Assembly (NCBI GenBank): GCA_944474755.1
Contig: OX104115.1
Span: 71,524,993 to 71,588,992 of the forward strand
Direction of reading: 5' to 3'
Source of the DNA: Limnoperna fortunei
Lineage: Eukaryota > Mollusca > Bivalvia > Mytilida > Modiolidae
DNA: 64,000 bases
The notes under the pieces are model-generated. The model was not told where the DNA came from and did not search any database. It worked only from the letters and a program-made list of their open reading frames with translations. The translations under genes and the position numbers were made by a program. This document shows, one piece after another, positions 12,601 through 23,349 of this stretch. Positions within the stretch are counted from its first letter, which is position 1. Each line of letters begins with the position of its first letter.

Positions 12601-15600
12601 ATTTCCTAAAAAAAGTACCAAGCATTACTCGAAGCACTAAAATAACCAGGTAAAAAGTTAACTATGCCAGACATGTTTAATTCTAATCAAGCAGTACTTA
12701 CAGCAAAATTATTGGAAGGAAATTATTTAGATTAATTCCAAAATCCAGCTATGGCCATCTATACCTTGGGAATAGAAAAGCATTAGAATTTAAAACAGTT
12801 TTGGAATTTTAGGGCAGTAAATTGAAACCATTACAACAAATTATACTTCTTGACAGCACAGAGTTTTAACTTTGGGCTGGTGATACCCAGGGGGCTTATG
12901 ATCCACTATCAGAGACATCACCAATAAGCAGACTGAGATTATCTGTTTTTCCCCTTACTATAACATTGTGACATGATGGCAAGCTTAAAATAACAAAACA
13001 AATAGCCACAATTTTAATAAACAAGTAATTAGAGCCCAGCCACTTTGAGGCGGATGCACTATAGTGATCAGTCTGTCCCTGCGTCAGTCAGTGCGTCCGT
13101 CCGTCCAAAACTAATCGTGTCCGGGCTGTAACTTTTTTATCTTTCGAGGTAGGTTTTTGATATTTGAAATGTGGGTAGATAATATCAAGGCGATGTGTCG
13201 CATACCATGGTTGCTGACCTTTAACCTTGAACTTTGAACTAAGGTCACATTATTGCTTTCTAAATGACAAATTCATGTTGGGGCGATATCTTTTTTATCT
13301 TTCGAGGTAGTCTTTTGATATTTGGGTAGATTATATCAAGGCGATGTGTTGCATACCCTGGTTGATGACCTTTGACCTTAAACTGTGCACATTATTGCTT
13401 TCTGAATGACAAATTCATGTCCCGGCGATAACTTTTTTATCTTTCAAGGTAGGCTTTTGATATTTGGAATGTGGGTAGATAATATCAAGGCGATGTGTCG
13501 CATACAATTGATGATGACCTTTGACCTTGACCTTTAGGTCCACTGGGCCCACCGAGATGGATACCATCTCACTGATATCTAGTTAACTGTTCACAACCAC
13601 TGCTAGACACAGTTGTTTGTTTGTTTGTTGATGGTGTTTAACATCACTTTCAGCAATTTTGCAGCTATATCATGGCGTCCAGTTTTTATTGGGGGAGGAA
13701 GCCAGAGTACCCAGAGAAAACCCCCGACCTGCGGTAGGAAAACTTGCAATCCTTGTCAATTAAGATTGGAGTTGAGTGCACCCTTATGTCTTTTTGCTGG
13801 TTTTTCAGTGCTTCACTAGCAAAAAGCATACAAATTGCTATAACGAGTGGAAATCAGATGTGTTTTCCCTAAAACACATAAACATGCCTATTTCTTCCAT
13901 AAACCAACAATTTTCACATTTTAATATCCTGTAGACTAGATTGTTTAATATCATTACATCCAATTAATACTCCAAACAAGACGGTTAAACATGCATTTTT
14001 GTTATTTTACCATTTCCATAGCAACTTTCTTGTTTTAACATCATTGGATGTTTCTGTTGTAAATGGCTGATATCCATTTTAGATGACAAACACTCAATTC
14101 TTCTTGTCATATGGATATCAGCCATATGACAACAGAAATATTCGTATCAACCTACAGTGTTGCTGCAAGATGTCTTAATGAGCTTTGTTTAATCTTTATA
14201 TATATATATTGAATATATATTGTGTTTATTTTTTTAGGCTTTGAGAGGTACATGTTCAACTAATCCTGTGTATGTTTCGACTGGTCACAGAATCACACTT
14301 GATACGGCCGTAGAGCTGGTTTATAGATGTTGTAAACATAGGGTACCAGAACCAACCAGACAGGTAAATTGATGCATACATTTCTTTAACATGTAAATTA
14401 AATTCTTAATTAAAATGAAGAAAAAGAAAATTACAACTTTTCACCTTATTTAACAACTCTACAATGCTTAAGTAAATTATTTTAGAGCTATTTTTTGCAT
14501 AAGAGATGATTTATTAAATGATGATGTTAATTAAAAAATAACTATATGAAGAACAAATAAACAGCAATGACAGATAAATTAAAAATACAGTGAACATGAA
14601 CCTGTTAACAAAACAAATGGTCCAGAATTCTATGCATTAACCAGCTCTAAATAAGTGTTCAAGAAAGCTAAGCATTTTCTATTCCCAAAATGTGCTGAAG
14701 AAAGCTAAGCATCTATTATCCAAACATGTGCTCCAGAAAGCTAAGCATTTATAATATAAACAAGTGCTGTGAAAGCTAAGCATTGACCATCTAAACATGT
14801 GCTCTAGAAGCTAAGAATCAATCTTCTAATCAATATTTCCAGAGAGCTAAGCATTTACTATTTAAACATGTGCTCCAAAAAGACAAGCATTTACTGTCTA
14901 AACATGTGCTCCAAATAGACAAGCATTTACTGTCTAAACATGTGTTTCAGAAAGGTTCTTCTTCGTTCTATGATACCGGAATCAAAATCAATGATGCTGA
15001 ATGTCTTGAAAAACAATTTTCTTTGCAAATTACGAGGGAACTAGGACTTATGAGTGCTCAGTAGCAGACATAAGTTTACAAGTAATTTCACACTTAACTT
15101 ACAACTATGAATCTTTGTTAATATAAAAATTGTTGTTAACTTAACATTACGTTCACATTTACATCTATGAAATTTTTTGAATAGATTTGCAGGTCTTGAT
15201 ATCTGTAATTATGGCAAGCTTAAAGTGACAAAATAAATTTAGGTGCTTGCTAATGTTTTGTCAAAGATGTATTGCTACACATCCACTGCTAGACACAGTA
15301 AAACATACCCAGAATTATTTATCACAGAGCCAACAAAATTTTGCTGTCACCTAAAACCTGAATAATAAGTGGAAGAATACTGCTCTGTATCACATATTTC
15401 TGGTTTTCAAAATATATATTTCGCACACTTGGTAGAGTTCTGTATGCAGTCTTTACTGATTGGAGTAGATTGTATGTTAAGAGTAATAAGTTCTTACATA
15501 GGTTTTTGGGAAAAACCAGGTGATCTTTCAATTATTTATTAACTTTCCCAGAGAGGGAATGAAATGAATATTATATTCTTTTAATTATTTGCAGGCTGAT

Positions 15601-15792
15601 TTGAGGAGTAGAGGATATTTAAGGAACCATTTTGGACCTGACTCAGAATCAAAGAATAAAGGACAGAAAAAACCGACAACAAAAACAAAATCTGTTAAAA
15701 ACAATAAACAAACAGTGACTAACTGTGAAGTGAAAGACAATGTGGAGGAATTATTGAGCTCTTGTTCTATATTTGATGAAAATAAAACATAG
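504..15792 (+). CDS. ENDOV: Endonuclease V, six visible exons, 5' exon missing
   Basis: Coding join: 504-693, 2263-2397, 10492-10531, 11901-12073, 14238-14363, 15595-15792. The product is an endonuclease V, which cuts nucleic acid one base 3' of inosine; animal enzymes act mainly on inosine-containing RNA. Visible family marks, in order, are GGVDISF (first catalytic Asp), [13 protein letters not shown] (wedge strand plus catalytic Glu), [11 protein letters not shown] (second catalytic Asp), [20 protein letters not shown] and [14 protein letters not shown]. All splice phases join without a stop. About 286 residues are visible, close to the usual 280-310, so only a short N-terminal piece lies upstream; the first codon is split and fits an Arg before EQ. 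The tail after the catalytic domain is Lys/Thr-rich and acidic at the end ([15 protein letters not shown]). Intron 2 is 8.1 kb and filled with satellite DNA. It converges on the ZDHHC20-like gene. The family call is secure; substrate preference is inferred from animal relatives. Confidence 0.93.
874..1110 (+). repeat. tRNA-related SINE copy
   Basis: The head GGTCTCGGTGGCTGTGTGGT resembles a tRNA A box, and a B-box-like segment follows near 940. The tail GCTGAAAAATTGCAGAAAG then GCATTAAA is the end type common in mollusc SINEs. At least seven relatives occur in the window, most in reverse. Confidence 0.7.
1342..1816. mobile_element. Mutator-like MITE with 9 bp target duplication
   Basis: The ends CATCCTCACTAGTCAGGG and CCTGACTTGTGAGGATG are inverted. 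Similarity continues inward for roughly 70 bases. The 9-mer AGGCTGCAG flanks both sides (1333-1341, 1817-1825). A relative lies at 26812-27275. The size of the duplication suggests a Mutator-type transposase in trans. Confidence 0.8.
2263..2397 (+). CDS. ENDOV: ENDOV exon with PYIPGF and REVP motifs
   Basis: The exon is 45 codons in phase 0, starting [18 protein letters not shown] and holding [15 protein letters not shown]. The acceptor is ccttcag and the donor gtaagt. It carries the wedge motif and the catalytic Glu. Confidence 0.93.
2659..3457. mobile_element. hAT-like MITE
   Basis: The ends are CAGGGGCTGCTCTGGCTTC and the inverse of CAGGGGCCGCGCTGGGCTTC. GTTACC flanks both sides (2653-2658, 3458-3463). 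CAGGGGC ends suggest hAT, although the visible duplication is 6 and not 8 bases. No coding capacity was found. Confidence 0.6.
3740..10060 (+). repeat. Satellite of a 30-31 bp unit with 2162 bp higher-order period
   Basis: The unit is CTTGATAAGCATTATAAAGC plus AGAAGAGTCT or AGAAGACGTCT. Both edges are diverged (3740-4200 and 9840-10060) and the centre is homogeneous. Blocks at 4800-6961 recur almost base for base from 6962, and within the period two sub-blocks of 1343 and 819 bp share sequence. It fills most of ENDOV intron 2. Long open frames on both strands ([20 protein letters not shown]) are by-products of a unit divisible by three. Confidence 0.95.
10492..10531 (+). CDS. ENDOV: ENDOV 40-nt exon with VDGNG motif
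   Basis: This very short exon lies just after the satellite array and encodes [13 protein letters not shown] plus one base. It supplies a catalytic Asp. The acceptor is taaag, the donor gtaggc. Its phase fits the exons on either side exactly. Confidence 0.88.
10547..10960. repeat. Dispersed tandem-core element, short copy
   Basis: The head TGTCTCCCCCACTTTATAGG can fold (CTCCC with GGGAG). A CTGTCCGT/CTGTCTGT tract follows, then two core units sharing CTCTGAAACTACT and ACCAGGAAAT about 165 bases apart. Confidence 0.55.
11326..11578 (-). repeat. SINE copy, reverse
   Basis: In reverse it reads GAGGCCTCAGTGGCGGGTTG..., has the tRNA-like head and the GCTGAAAGTTGCATTAAA tail, and shares the middle CCCAGTTTTTATTGGGG with 13612 and 31771. 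Confidence 0.7.
11901..12073 (+). CDS. ENDOV: ENDOV exon [12 protein letters not shown]
   Basis: The acceptor is a polypyrimidine tract ending ttttcag and the donor gtacag. It encodes [20 protein letters not shown], then a linker ending TSGKILGK. It enters in phase 1 and leaves in phase 0. Confidence 0.92.
13040..13580 (+). repeat. Tandem-core element with nuclear-receptor-like sites
   Basis: A GTGCGTCCGTCCGTCC tract leads three core units starting near TAACTTTTTTATCTTTCGAG (about 13129, 13287, 13429). The tail is TCCACTGGGCCCACCGAGAT. TGACCTTTGACCTT occurs twice, near 13367 and 13517. A shortened relative lies at 39296-39515. Confidence 0.7.
13612..13790 (-). repeat. SINE fragment, reverse
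   Basis: It shares ACTTTCAGCAATTTTGCAGC, the CCAGTTTTTATTGGGG middle and AACTTGCAATCCTTGTCAA with the 11326 copy. It lacks the tRNA-like head. Confidence 0.6.
14048..14145. repeat. Inverted repeat (hairpin)
   Basis: Arms of about 37 bases centre on GGCTGATATCCAT and ATGGATATCAGCC, flanked by TCTGTTGT and ACAACAGA. It sits in the intron before ENDOV exon 14238-14363 and is probably a MITE remnant. Confidence 0.65.
14238..14363 (+). CDS. ENDOV: ENDOV exon [12 protein letters not shown]
   Basis: The exon is 42 codons, [18 protein letters not shown] through VPEPTRQ, with the conserved GHR histidine. The acceptor is tttttag and the donor gtaaat. Confidence 0.92.
14650..14960 (+). repeat. Degenerate minisatellite, about 38-43 bp unit
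   Basis: About seven units of AAGCTAAGCATTTACTAT and AAACATGTGCTCCA lie in the last ENDOV intron. Confidence 0.7.
15595..15792 (+). CDS. ENDOV: ENDOV last exon
   Basis: It starts [14 protein letters not shown], the end of the family domain. A low-complexity Lys/Thr/Asn tail follows, then an acidic end ...IFDENKT and a TAG stop. Confidence 0.9.
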   Translation, partial: ADLRSRGYLRNHFGPDSESKNKGQKKPTTKTKSVKNNKQTVTNCEVKDNVEELLSSCSIFDENKT

Positions 15793-16808
15793 TAGCAAGA
15801 GCTTTTTATACCCGTTTATTTCACTTCTGTTGACTTGGAAGTTAATTTTTTTCAGATTTAAAACAATAGGGCCTTGGATAAACTTTAGTCTGTGTACAGC
15901 CTAGTCGATAGGTTTGTTTAAAAATACTCTGGTACTGTAACGGAAAAAGGCCAAGAATATTTGGTATCCTTGCCTTAACTAGCCAGTCTGAACCAAGGAA
16001 TCCACATTACTTCCTTATCACCATCAGTGGTCATGCACATGGTCCTGTGCAGTTCTTGGCAATGGGGGTGCGATGGAGGGTACTGGAAGAGTTAGAAACT
16101 GGAATAATTTTGTCCACTTCTGGCACTTTCTGAATTAGGGCTGTCATGGGCATCCTATGATTTCGAAGCTGAAACAATACATTTCACTAAAAAATATATT
16201 TTAATTCTTTTATAAATACTTGTTTTTGTAAAATGTTTGCAAATTACTTTACATATATCAGTTGTTGTTAGACGTAAGTTCAGATAAGGTTTAAAAATAG
16301 TTAGCCAATTATCTCATTTCTAAAAAGTGTGCATCAAGTTACCGCTTCTGACTGTGAACCATCGTGGGTAATGTGTTTTTGGAGAGTGCAATTTTTCTTG
16401 TTGATTTTGTTAAAGAGAAGGCACATTACAGCCAATGCAAATGTTCAATTGGGGGCAGAACAATTACGTACGAGCTTAACAACTAGGCCACTGTGGCCCT
16501 GCAATCAGAATAACAGAACATGGCCAACCCAGTAGGTCCTACCATTGCTGTAGTTACTATATTTTTTTTTTATGGGTTGTGAAGTTTACCAGTTTCTCGT
16601 ACTTTTATTTGTGGATTGTCCTTTTTGACAATTCCTCCTTGTTCAGTATTTTTTTATTACCTTCATTTCAAATAATTGGCGTTAATATCTATTATTTTGG
16701 AGTTAAATGTACTGTGCTGCAGCATGGGCATCAATTGAGAATTTGTTTGTCTGAATGCTGTTCGGTAGGAAAACTGGCAATCTTCCCGCAGTGAGACTCC
16801 CACCTGCA
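15793..16808. other. ENDOV 3' flank
   Basis: No gene is seen. It holds part of a reverse SINE (about 16415-16500) and, at 16530-16680, a copy of a dispersed sequence with TTTGTGGATTGTCCTTTTTG that recurs at about 21600-21740 and 48330-48470. Confidence 0.5.
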
Positions 16809-16821
16809 ACTTCAGTGTTGA

Positions 16822-17230
16822 TTGATTGATTGGATGTCTGCTTTACGTCCAGCGAGCAGTATTTCAGCTATATTCAGGACGGGAACAAGTTAAATAACAA
16901 TAAATCAACAGAAAATTGGATAGGGATGGGTCACAGGGAATACAATTTTGACTGCCACTGGAAAAGTATGGAGTTTTGGGTAGGGGCAGAGAATTTAGCC
17001 TTTTTTAGCGGCTACAATGAGCCTACTCTTATCGAAATCTAGAAAAGAGGTCTTTATCGTGCAAGGAGCATGGCACTCTCCAAACACGTTACCCACTATG
17101 GTCCGCGGTCTGGCTTTCCCTATTATGACCTGACAACCCCCAACGAGAGGGTCTCCCCTATCTGCCACCCGGGGTAGCACTGGGCTGCTCTGTGGGTCCA
17201 GCACTTGGAACCCTCCCAGTATGGTCCCAG
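16822..17230 (-). mobile_element. SINE inserted inside another SINE, 13 bp target duplication
   Basis: Read in reverse, it ends with GCTCGCTGGACGTAAAGC and a short (ATCA)n tail. ACTTCAGTGTTGA flanks it on both sides (16809-16821, 17231-17243). The broken host is a reverse SINE of the 874 type (about 16740-17300). A second copy lies at 40445-40845. Confidence 0.75.
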
Positions 17231-17359
17231 ACTTCAGTGTTGACAGACCACATCAACCATAGGAGTCTAACTACCTTAACCAATCAGCCACAGAGGCCTT
17301 TGGCTGAAATGGACCTAGAATCACACTCAAAACAAACCCTTCTATATATATTTCATCAT

Positions 17360-18530
17360 AAACTAGAGTAACAACACCTGTGAGCAATGCTCACCATCGA
17401 TACCCCCTGCTTCACAATTACTTTGAAAATTCAGGTGTTCTTAATTATGAAATTGAAACTTTATCTAGTTAAACATGAAGGCGAAATTGCAGATAATACA
17501 TGTAACCCTCCCCAATCCCCCAAAGAATGGCATCCCCTATGTCAATGACAAAGTCCATGTTTTTCTATGGCAAACCTCAACAATTAGCAGAAAATATTAC
17601 TAACTACCAATTCAGTCAATAAGAGCCCAAAATATTTCAGACATAATTTATGGAGGCATGAATATATAATGATTTACAACAAGTTGGCTCTTAATGCCAA
17701 ACATTTCATCCTGAGGGCCCCCTTAGGTCTATGACAATGTCCATGTTTTTCTATGGGGAAACCCAAATATTGATGCGATCAAAATGTTTAATATCTCCTG
17801 CACAATGGCACTATGTGACAAGGATTCTGTGAAAGTTTCACTAAATTCCATTCAGTGGTGTAGGAGGAGTTGCACATAAGACATGAGGACCCCCTTAGGT
17901 CAATGACAATGTCCATGTTTTTCTACGGGAAACCCCAAATATCGATCCGATCAAAATGTTAAATATCTCCTGCACAATGGCACTATGTGACAAGACTTCT
18001 GTGTAAGTTTCATTAAATTCCATTCAGTGGTGTAAGAGGAGTTGCACATAAGAGATGAGGGCCCCCTTAGGTCTATGACAATGTCCATGTTTTTCTATGG
18101 GAAACCCCAAATATTGATCCGATCAAAATGTTTAATATCTCTTGCACAATGGCACTATGTGACAAGGATTCTGTGAAAGTTTCATTAAATTTCATTCAGT
18201 GGTGTAGGAGGAGTTGCACATAAGAGATAGGGACCCCCTTAGGTCAATGACAAAGTCCATGTTTTTCTATGGGAAACCCCAAATATCATTCCGATCAAAA
18301 TGTGAAATATCTCCTGCACAATGGCACTATGAGACAAAGATTCTGTGTAAGTTTCATCAAATTCCTTTCAGTGGTGTAGGAGGAGTTGCAAATAATAGAA
18401 AGTGTAACGGACGGACGGACGGACGGACGGACGGACGGAAGGACGGACGGACGGAAAGAAGGAAGGACGGACGGACACCATGAACACTATATACCCCCCC
18501 GCTTTTCAAGCGGGGGGTATAAAAAAGTCT
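17360..18530 (-). repeat. Tandem-core element ending in (ACGG)n and a C-rich hairpin
   Basis: There are five core units of about 170-174 bp, each with CAATGTCCATGTTTTTCTAT or a close variant. An (ACGG)n tract follows at 18405-18477, then the hairpin TACCCCCCGC...GCGGGGGGTA at 18492-18519. Reverse orientation gives the same head, tract, core and tail order as 49343-50262; the GGGTATC tail motif is shared. Confidence 0.75.
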
Positions 18531-18739
18531 ACTGAGAATTTTTTTTAAAGAAATAAGCTTATGATTATGAAAACAGTCATTTATTCCACATGAAAACTTA
18601 TATAATGAAAAAAAAACACAATATTTAAAGTATAAGAGCTTATAAAACATGAAAGTAAATAAATAGTTACTGAAGTACAAGGAATAAGCAGCCATACATT
18701 CAACAAACCTTTAAATTGTGTACAATATAAGTACAATAG

Positions 18740-18955
18740 ATTTACAGAAAAACAATATCTTGTTATCACACAGACTACCATAGTAACAGTTTTACTTAAA
18801 AACAATATCCTGTTATCACACTGACTACCATAGTAACAGTTTTACAGAAAAACAATACCTTGTTATCACACAAACTACCATAGTAACAGTTTTACTTAAA
18901 AACAATATCCTGTTATCACACCGACTACCATAGTAAGTTTTACTTAAAGAATACA
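18740..18955. repeat. 50 bp tandem repeat, four copies
   Basis: CTTGTTATCACAC or CCTGTTATCACAC recurs at 18760, 18810, 18860 and 18910, with alternating CAGAAAAAC and CTTAAAAAC spacers. This suggests a 100 bp dimer that was duplicated. Confidence 0.85.
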
Positions 18956-19714
18956 ATAGTATAAAATCAATGCCATATTAAATTTTAATTTTAACATATT
19001 TAGTTGGCTTCCAAATAGTTCAACTTGAGTGGAGACTAGAAAATGCTTTTGTGATAAGATCTCATAGAGATATTTTCAAACTGTAATTTATAACTTGAGG
19101 TCCACTGTAATGAAAATTTGGAATGTAAAACCTATACAAATGCGATCAAGTTATAATATACTTGCAAGTCTTTCAAAGCCATTTTTAACAACCTGCTGTG
19201 ATTTAATCTTCCATTTGTTTATAAAAGTGATCATACATATGTTTTATTCTAAGTGCAAGGATTCATTCTTGCAATGATTGCAAAAGACCAGAAACAAAAA
19301 TCTATTTGGTGACTTCTTATTGGCTTATACAGTAATGTGGGTTTATTTCTGTTAAAATATAAACCAGAACATGTATCTGGTCAATGGACGAGCATTTGTG
19401 TTTCATTATCTACACATGTAAAATTTCTCCCCGACATAAAAACTATGTTTTCAGCAGTTTTAATTCAACCAAACCATTTATTAAGGGCTACAACACAGAA
19501 AACAAATAATTGCAGACTCTATAACAATTATTAAATATATATCTATATCTACATGTAAACATATTTTTGTCACACAATACTGTTCCCAATATTTTTATTT
19601 AAGAATAAAAAATCAATTATTACTTTTATTGAAACACTAAAACATTGTAGTACAGTCAATGTCAATTATTGCTAAGTGCTACAACATGAACATGTCTCCA
19701 GTTGTGTTTTCAGT

Positions 19715-19960
19715 ACAGGGTGCCAGTATAATATTTACAAAATGGTTTCTACCCCAGTGGTGTTATTTTCAGAAAAGTGTACCAGTTTAATATTTACCAA
19801 ATGGTTTCTACCCCAGTGGTGTTATTTTCAGTAAAGTGTACCAGTTTAATATTTAACAAATGGTTTCTCCCCCAGTGTTGCTGTTTACAGAAAAGTGTAC
19901 CAGTTTAATATTTAATAAATGGTTTCTCCCCCAATGGTGCTGTTTTCAGCACACAAATTG
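19715..19960. repeat. About 59 bp tandem repeat, four copies
   Basis: CCAGTTTAATATTTA and AATGGTTTCTACCCCAGTG recur four times with slight decay. Confidence 0.8.
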
Positions 19961-22900
19961 AAACAAGTGTGAAAATAATAAACTAGCCCAGCTTTTTGAA
20001 ATTAGTTTACATAAATTGTAAAGAACCATAGATTTCTAGGTTTAAAAGGAAACAAAAAACATTGCATTTCTATTTGTCAAATTAGAACTTTATGATTGGA
20101 TAGAATTTCCCTGTGTACTTGTATGTTTACATAACAACAATACTGGGTTGTCATATAATGTATTCACAAAAACTTGTGCAGGCAAACAATTTTTACAGCA
20201 TTATTTTTTTTACTAATAAATCAACAATAAGTTATTTAATTTCAATTCAGATTTTTCAAAGTATATTCCTTTGCACAACACACAAAGTATATACTAATCT
20301 CCATGTTGAGATACCATGTAAAATATATGTATTTCATTGAAGAATGAGAATTCAACATTATTTCTGATATCAGAAATTATCAAAAAAATTTTAAAAACTT
20401 TATTGAGAAGCAATCATACACAACAATAATTTCTGAAGAAATAAGTTTTTGATCCAAAAATACACACACTATATATATATTTTAGATATATGTACAATTG
20501 ACAACAACTTCCATCAAAACTTTAAAATATGCCATAAATCATAAATTGTATTAGTTCCTTCATCTGAACCTTTGGTGACAATTATTATGCAGACATTATG
20601 GGCTGAATTTGTCATGTTTTGAAACAAGGGACTAGTTGGTTGTAAGGTGAATAAAGAGAATTTAAGTAATGTGCAGACAATCAAGCTATATATTTTAATA
20701 GAATGGGATAAAGCACAGATCTTGGCAATTAAGATGAAAACAATAGTTATAGTTAAAAATACAAGAGGGCAGTCAAAAATATTTTTTAGTTTCACTATAG
20801 ATAGTGATATATATGATATGATAGTTTGGTTGATTATGTCAGCAATACAATTCCATCAAAATGTGGATTTTTTTCTGATATTACCTTTCACATCAAATGT
20901 AGCTCTTAGAACTAAACTGAACTGTTTAAATATAATGGTTTTGCCACAGTACAAGAAATTTGAACAAAAATTACAACAGGATTAAATCTAGCAGACAACT
21001 CTAAGAAAGAAATCATTTCTAGTTTTATATTATAGTTTTTCTCTTAAACAGTTCTCATTGCAACTTGTATATGGGATTAAGTAATTAATTTACTTTGACA
21101 GCAAATACATCTTGAAAAACATTTATTAATTATTTTAAAACTTGCCGTAATTTGTTAATACAGAAGAAACAACTTAGATGTACACAGTTTGCAACATGCA
21201 CAGATTTAACATTTCACCTTGTATTTACACTGTAACTAACCAGTATATACATGGCATTGCTGTAATTGAAATTTTTTGAACTCTGTTGACACAGTTTTTC
21301 TTTTAAAATTTAGACTACAATAAATATAGTGACTAATTTATATCTGCTACTATTATAATATAAATTATCTCTTGTAGCTCATGCCGTTGTGAAAATGGCT
21401 GTTATAGTCTGAAATAGAAAGAAATATTGTTATCAAAGGTACATTCAAATTAGTGGGTAAATAATTCCTTTAATAGTATTCCATATATGACAGTTGAGGT
21501 ATGAGGTTTAATCCAACTAATATACTACAGTAATGGAAGTGGGAGGTTTGGCATGCCATAAAACCTGGGTTAGCTAACCACTTCTTTTGAAATGACTGTA
21601 CCAAGTTAGGACCATTGCTATAGTTACTATATTTTTGGTTGTTTGTTCTGGAGTTCCTCGGTTTCTGGGTCTTTGATTTGTGGATTGTCTTTTTTGACAG
21701 TTTCCGCAGTATTCAGTATTTTGTAATTATCTTCGTTTAGTTATTAAATTAAGGTATCAGACCCAAAATTGAAGTTACCGTTCAATTTTATTATTCGACC
21801 AAGAAATAAAGCTTTGTTGAATCAATGTATTGCTAATTAATGATACAAATTAAATATATAGTTTTATTTTGAGTCAAATTTAACAGTTGTGAGTCAAAAT
21901 GTTAGTTACTTAAATAGTATTTCCGATGTTTACCGAACATTACCGATGTCTGCTCCATTAAAAAACAATGGACATCCAGGACACTAAATATCACGTGGTC
22001 AATTATGGTCCGGATACCTTAAGAGTATTGTCAGTAAATTTACTTTGCTTTTAGGATTTTATTTGTTTGGTTTTTTTTATCTGTAACCTGTATTGTAATA
22101 TATGTTAATCTATGTATCAACTGTGGCTCATGTGCACACTGTGCCTGAGCCTCTTTAAATAAATCTTGAAATCTAGTAAATTTAATTTGCAAATAAGTAT
22201 AGAAATATAAATTCTTCAAGATAAATAATACAACATACAATTTGTCCATTTAAAATGTTAAAATGTACCAAAGCAGTTACAGGAGTTTAATTCTACGATA
22301 TAAGGGTTAATAACAGAACTGTTAACAAAGTTACGGATGTGTTATGTGGGCCCACACCAAACTGTTAACCTAATTTTCAAATAAGCTTTTTAATTTGTAA
22401 AAGCTTTCATGAATGAATAAATCTTAAATCATTTTTATGTAAAAACTAGACATTTTGCAACTTGTCCTGAATTTCTAATAACTGCACTTTTAAAATCATA
22501 TATAAAGTTTTGGATATTCTTGATTGCTGTAGAAAAATAATTTTTCATATTCTTCAATAATTTACATACAGATTTTTCTTGTTTATTTGAAATGCCTTCA
22601 GTCACCAAAATAAAACATACTGAAAGTAGAATTTTTCCTACAATTTATCAATAAGAAATGCAGCAAAATGTCTAAAAAAGTCTTGCAAATGAGATACTTT
22701 TACAGATTATTGTAACATGAGGACAGAAATGGATAAATTAGAGGAAAAAAATCAGCACTAGCTCACAACAATTACAGGCAACTGAACTAGTAAAACAGTC
22801 AGTAAAAAAAACTAAGGAGAAGAAAATGCTTGATGTTAGGTGACAAAATGAAAAAAGCACCTGGTTTATCGCTTAATCAGATTAGTACTGGAACCAGTCA

Positions 22901-23345
22901 AGTGTGTCTCTACAACAAAACAAATTTCTTGTTAGTATAGAGTCTTATACCAAGTTAAAAAATCAGATACATAGGTTAAGTTTCATCTCCATCTGTTATT
23001 TCTCTGAATCGAACATACTACTAAGAACATGAGAGCATTATTATTGCTTGTTGCAAGGTCATAAATATTTGTATACAAAATGTATTTGTGCAAATTCTGA
23101 TAGTCTACCAATATATTTATAGAAGTACATTTTCCTCATCTTCTTAATTGTATTTGATAAACTGTGTTCGGCATTAGGATTACATGCTTTTTTTATACAT
23201 GTATAATATTTACTTTTTAATTAAGGTATTGTTGCTGACAACACAAATTTTGAATTCTGTTAATTAAATTTTCATAAAATAAAATACCAGTAAAGCCACT
23301 GAACAATAATTACTTCATTCATTTAACTTGAGGCTATTCAATAAA
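19961..23345. other. Convergent intergenic stretch without a recognised gene
   Basis: AT-rich sequence between the ENDOV and ZDHHC20-like 3' ends. It could include long 3' untranslated sequence of either gene. A dispersed repeat with GGGAGGTTTGGCATGCCA lies at 21538-21740 and recurs at 48333. Confidence 0.4.
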
Positions 23346-23349
23346 CCAG

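Noticed and set aside
18357..18695. Open frame rich in RPS repeats
   Set aside because: It is a translation of the (ACGG)n tract of a dispersed element.
20514..20985. Overlapping open frames on both strands
   Set aside because: Both are AT-driven, hydrophobic and unlike any known family; neither has coding-like context.
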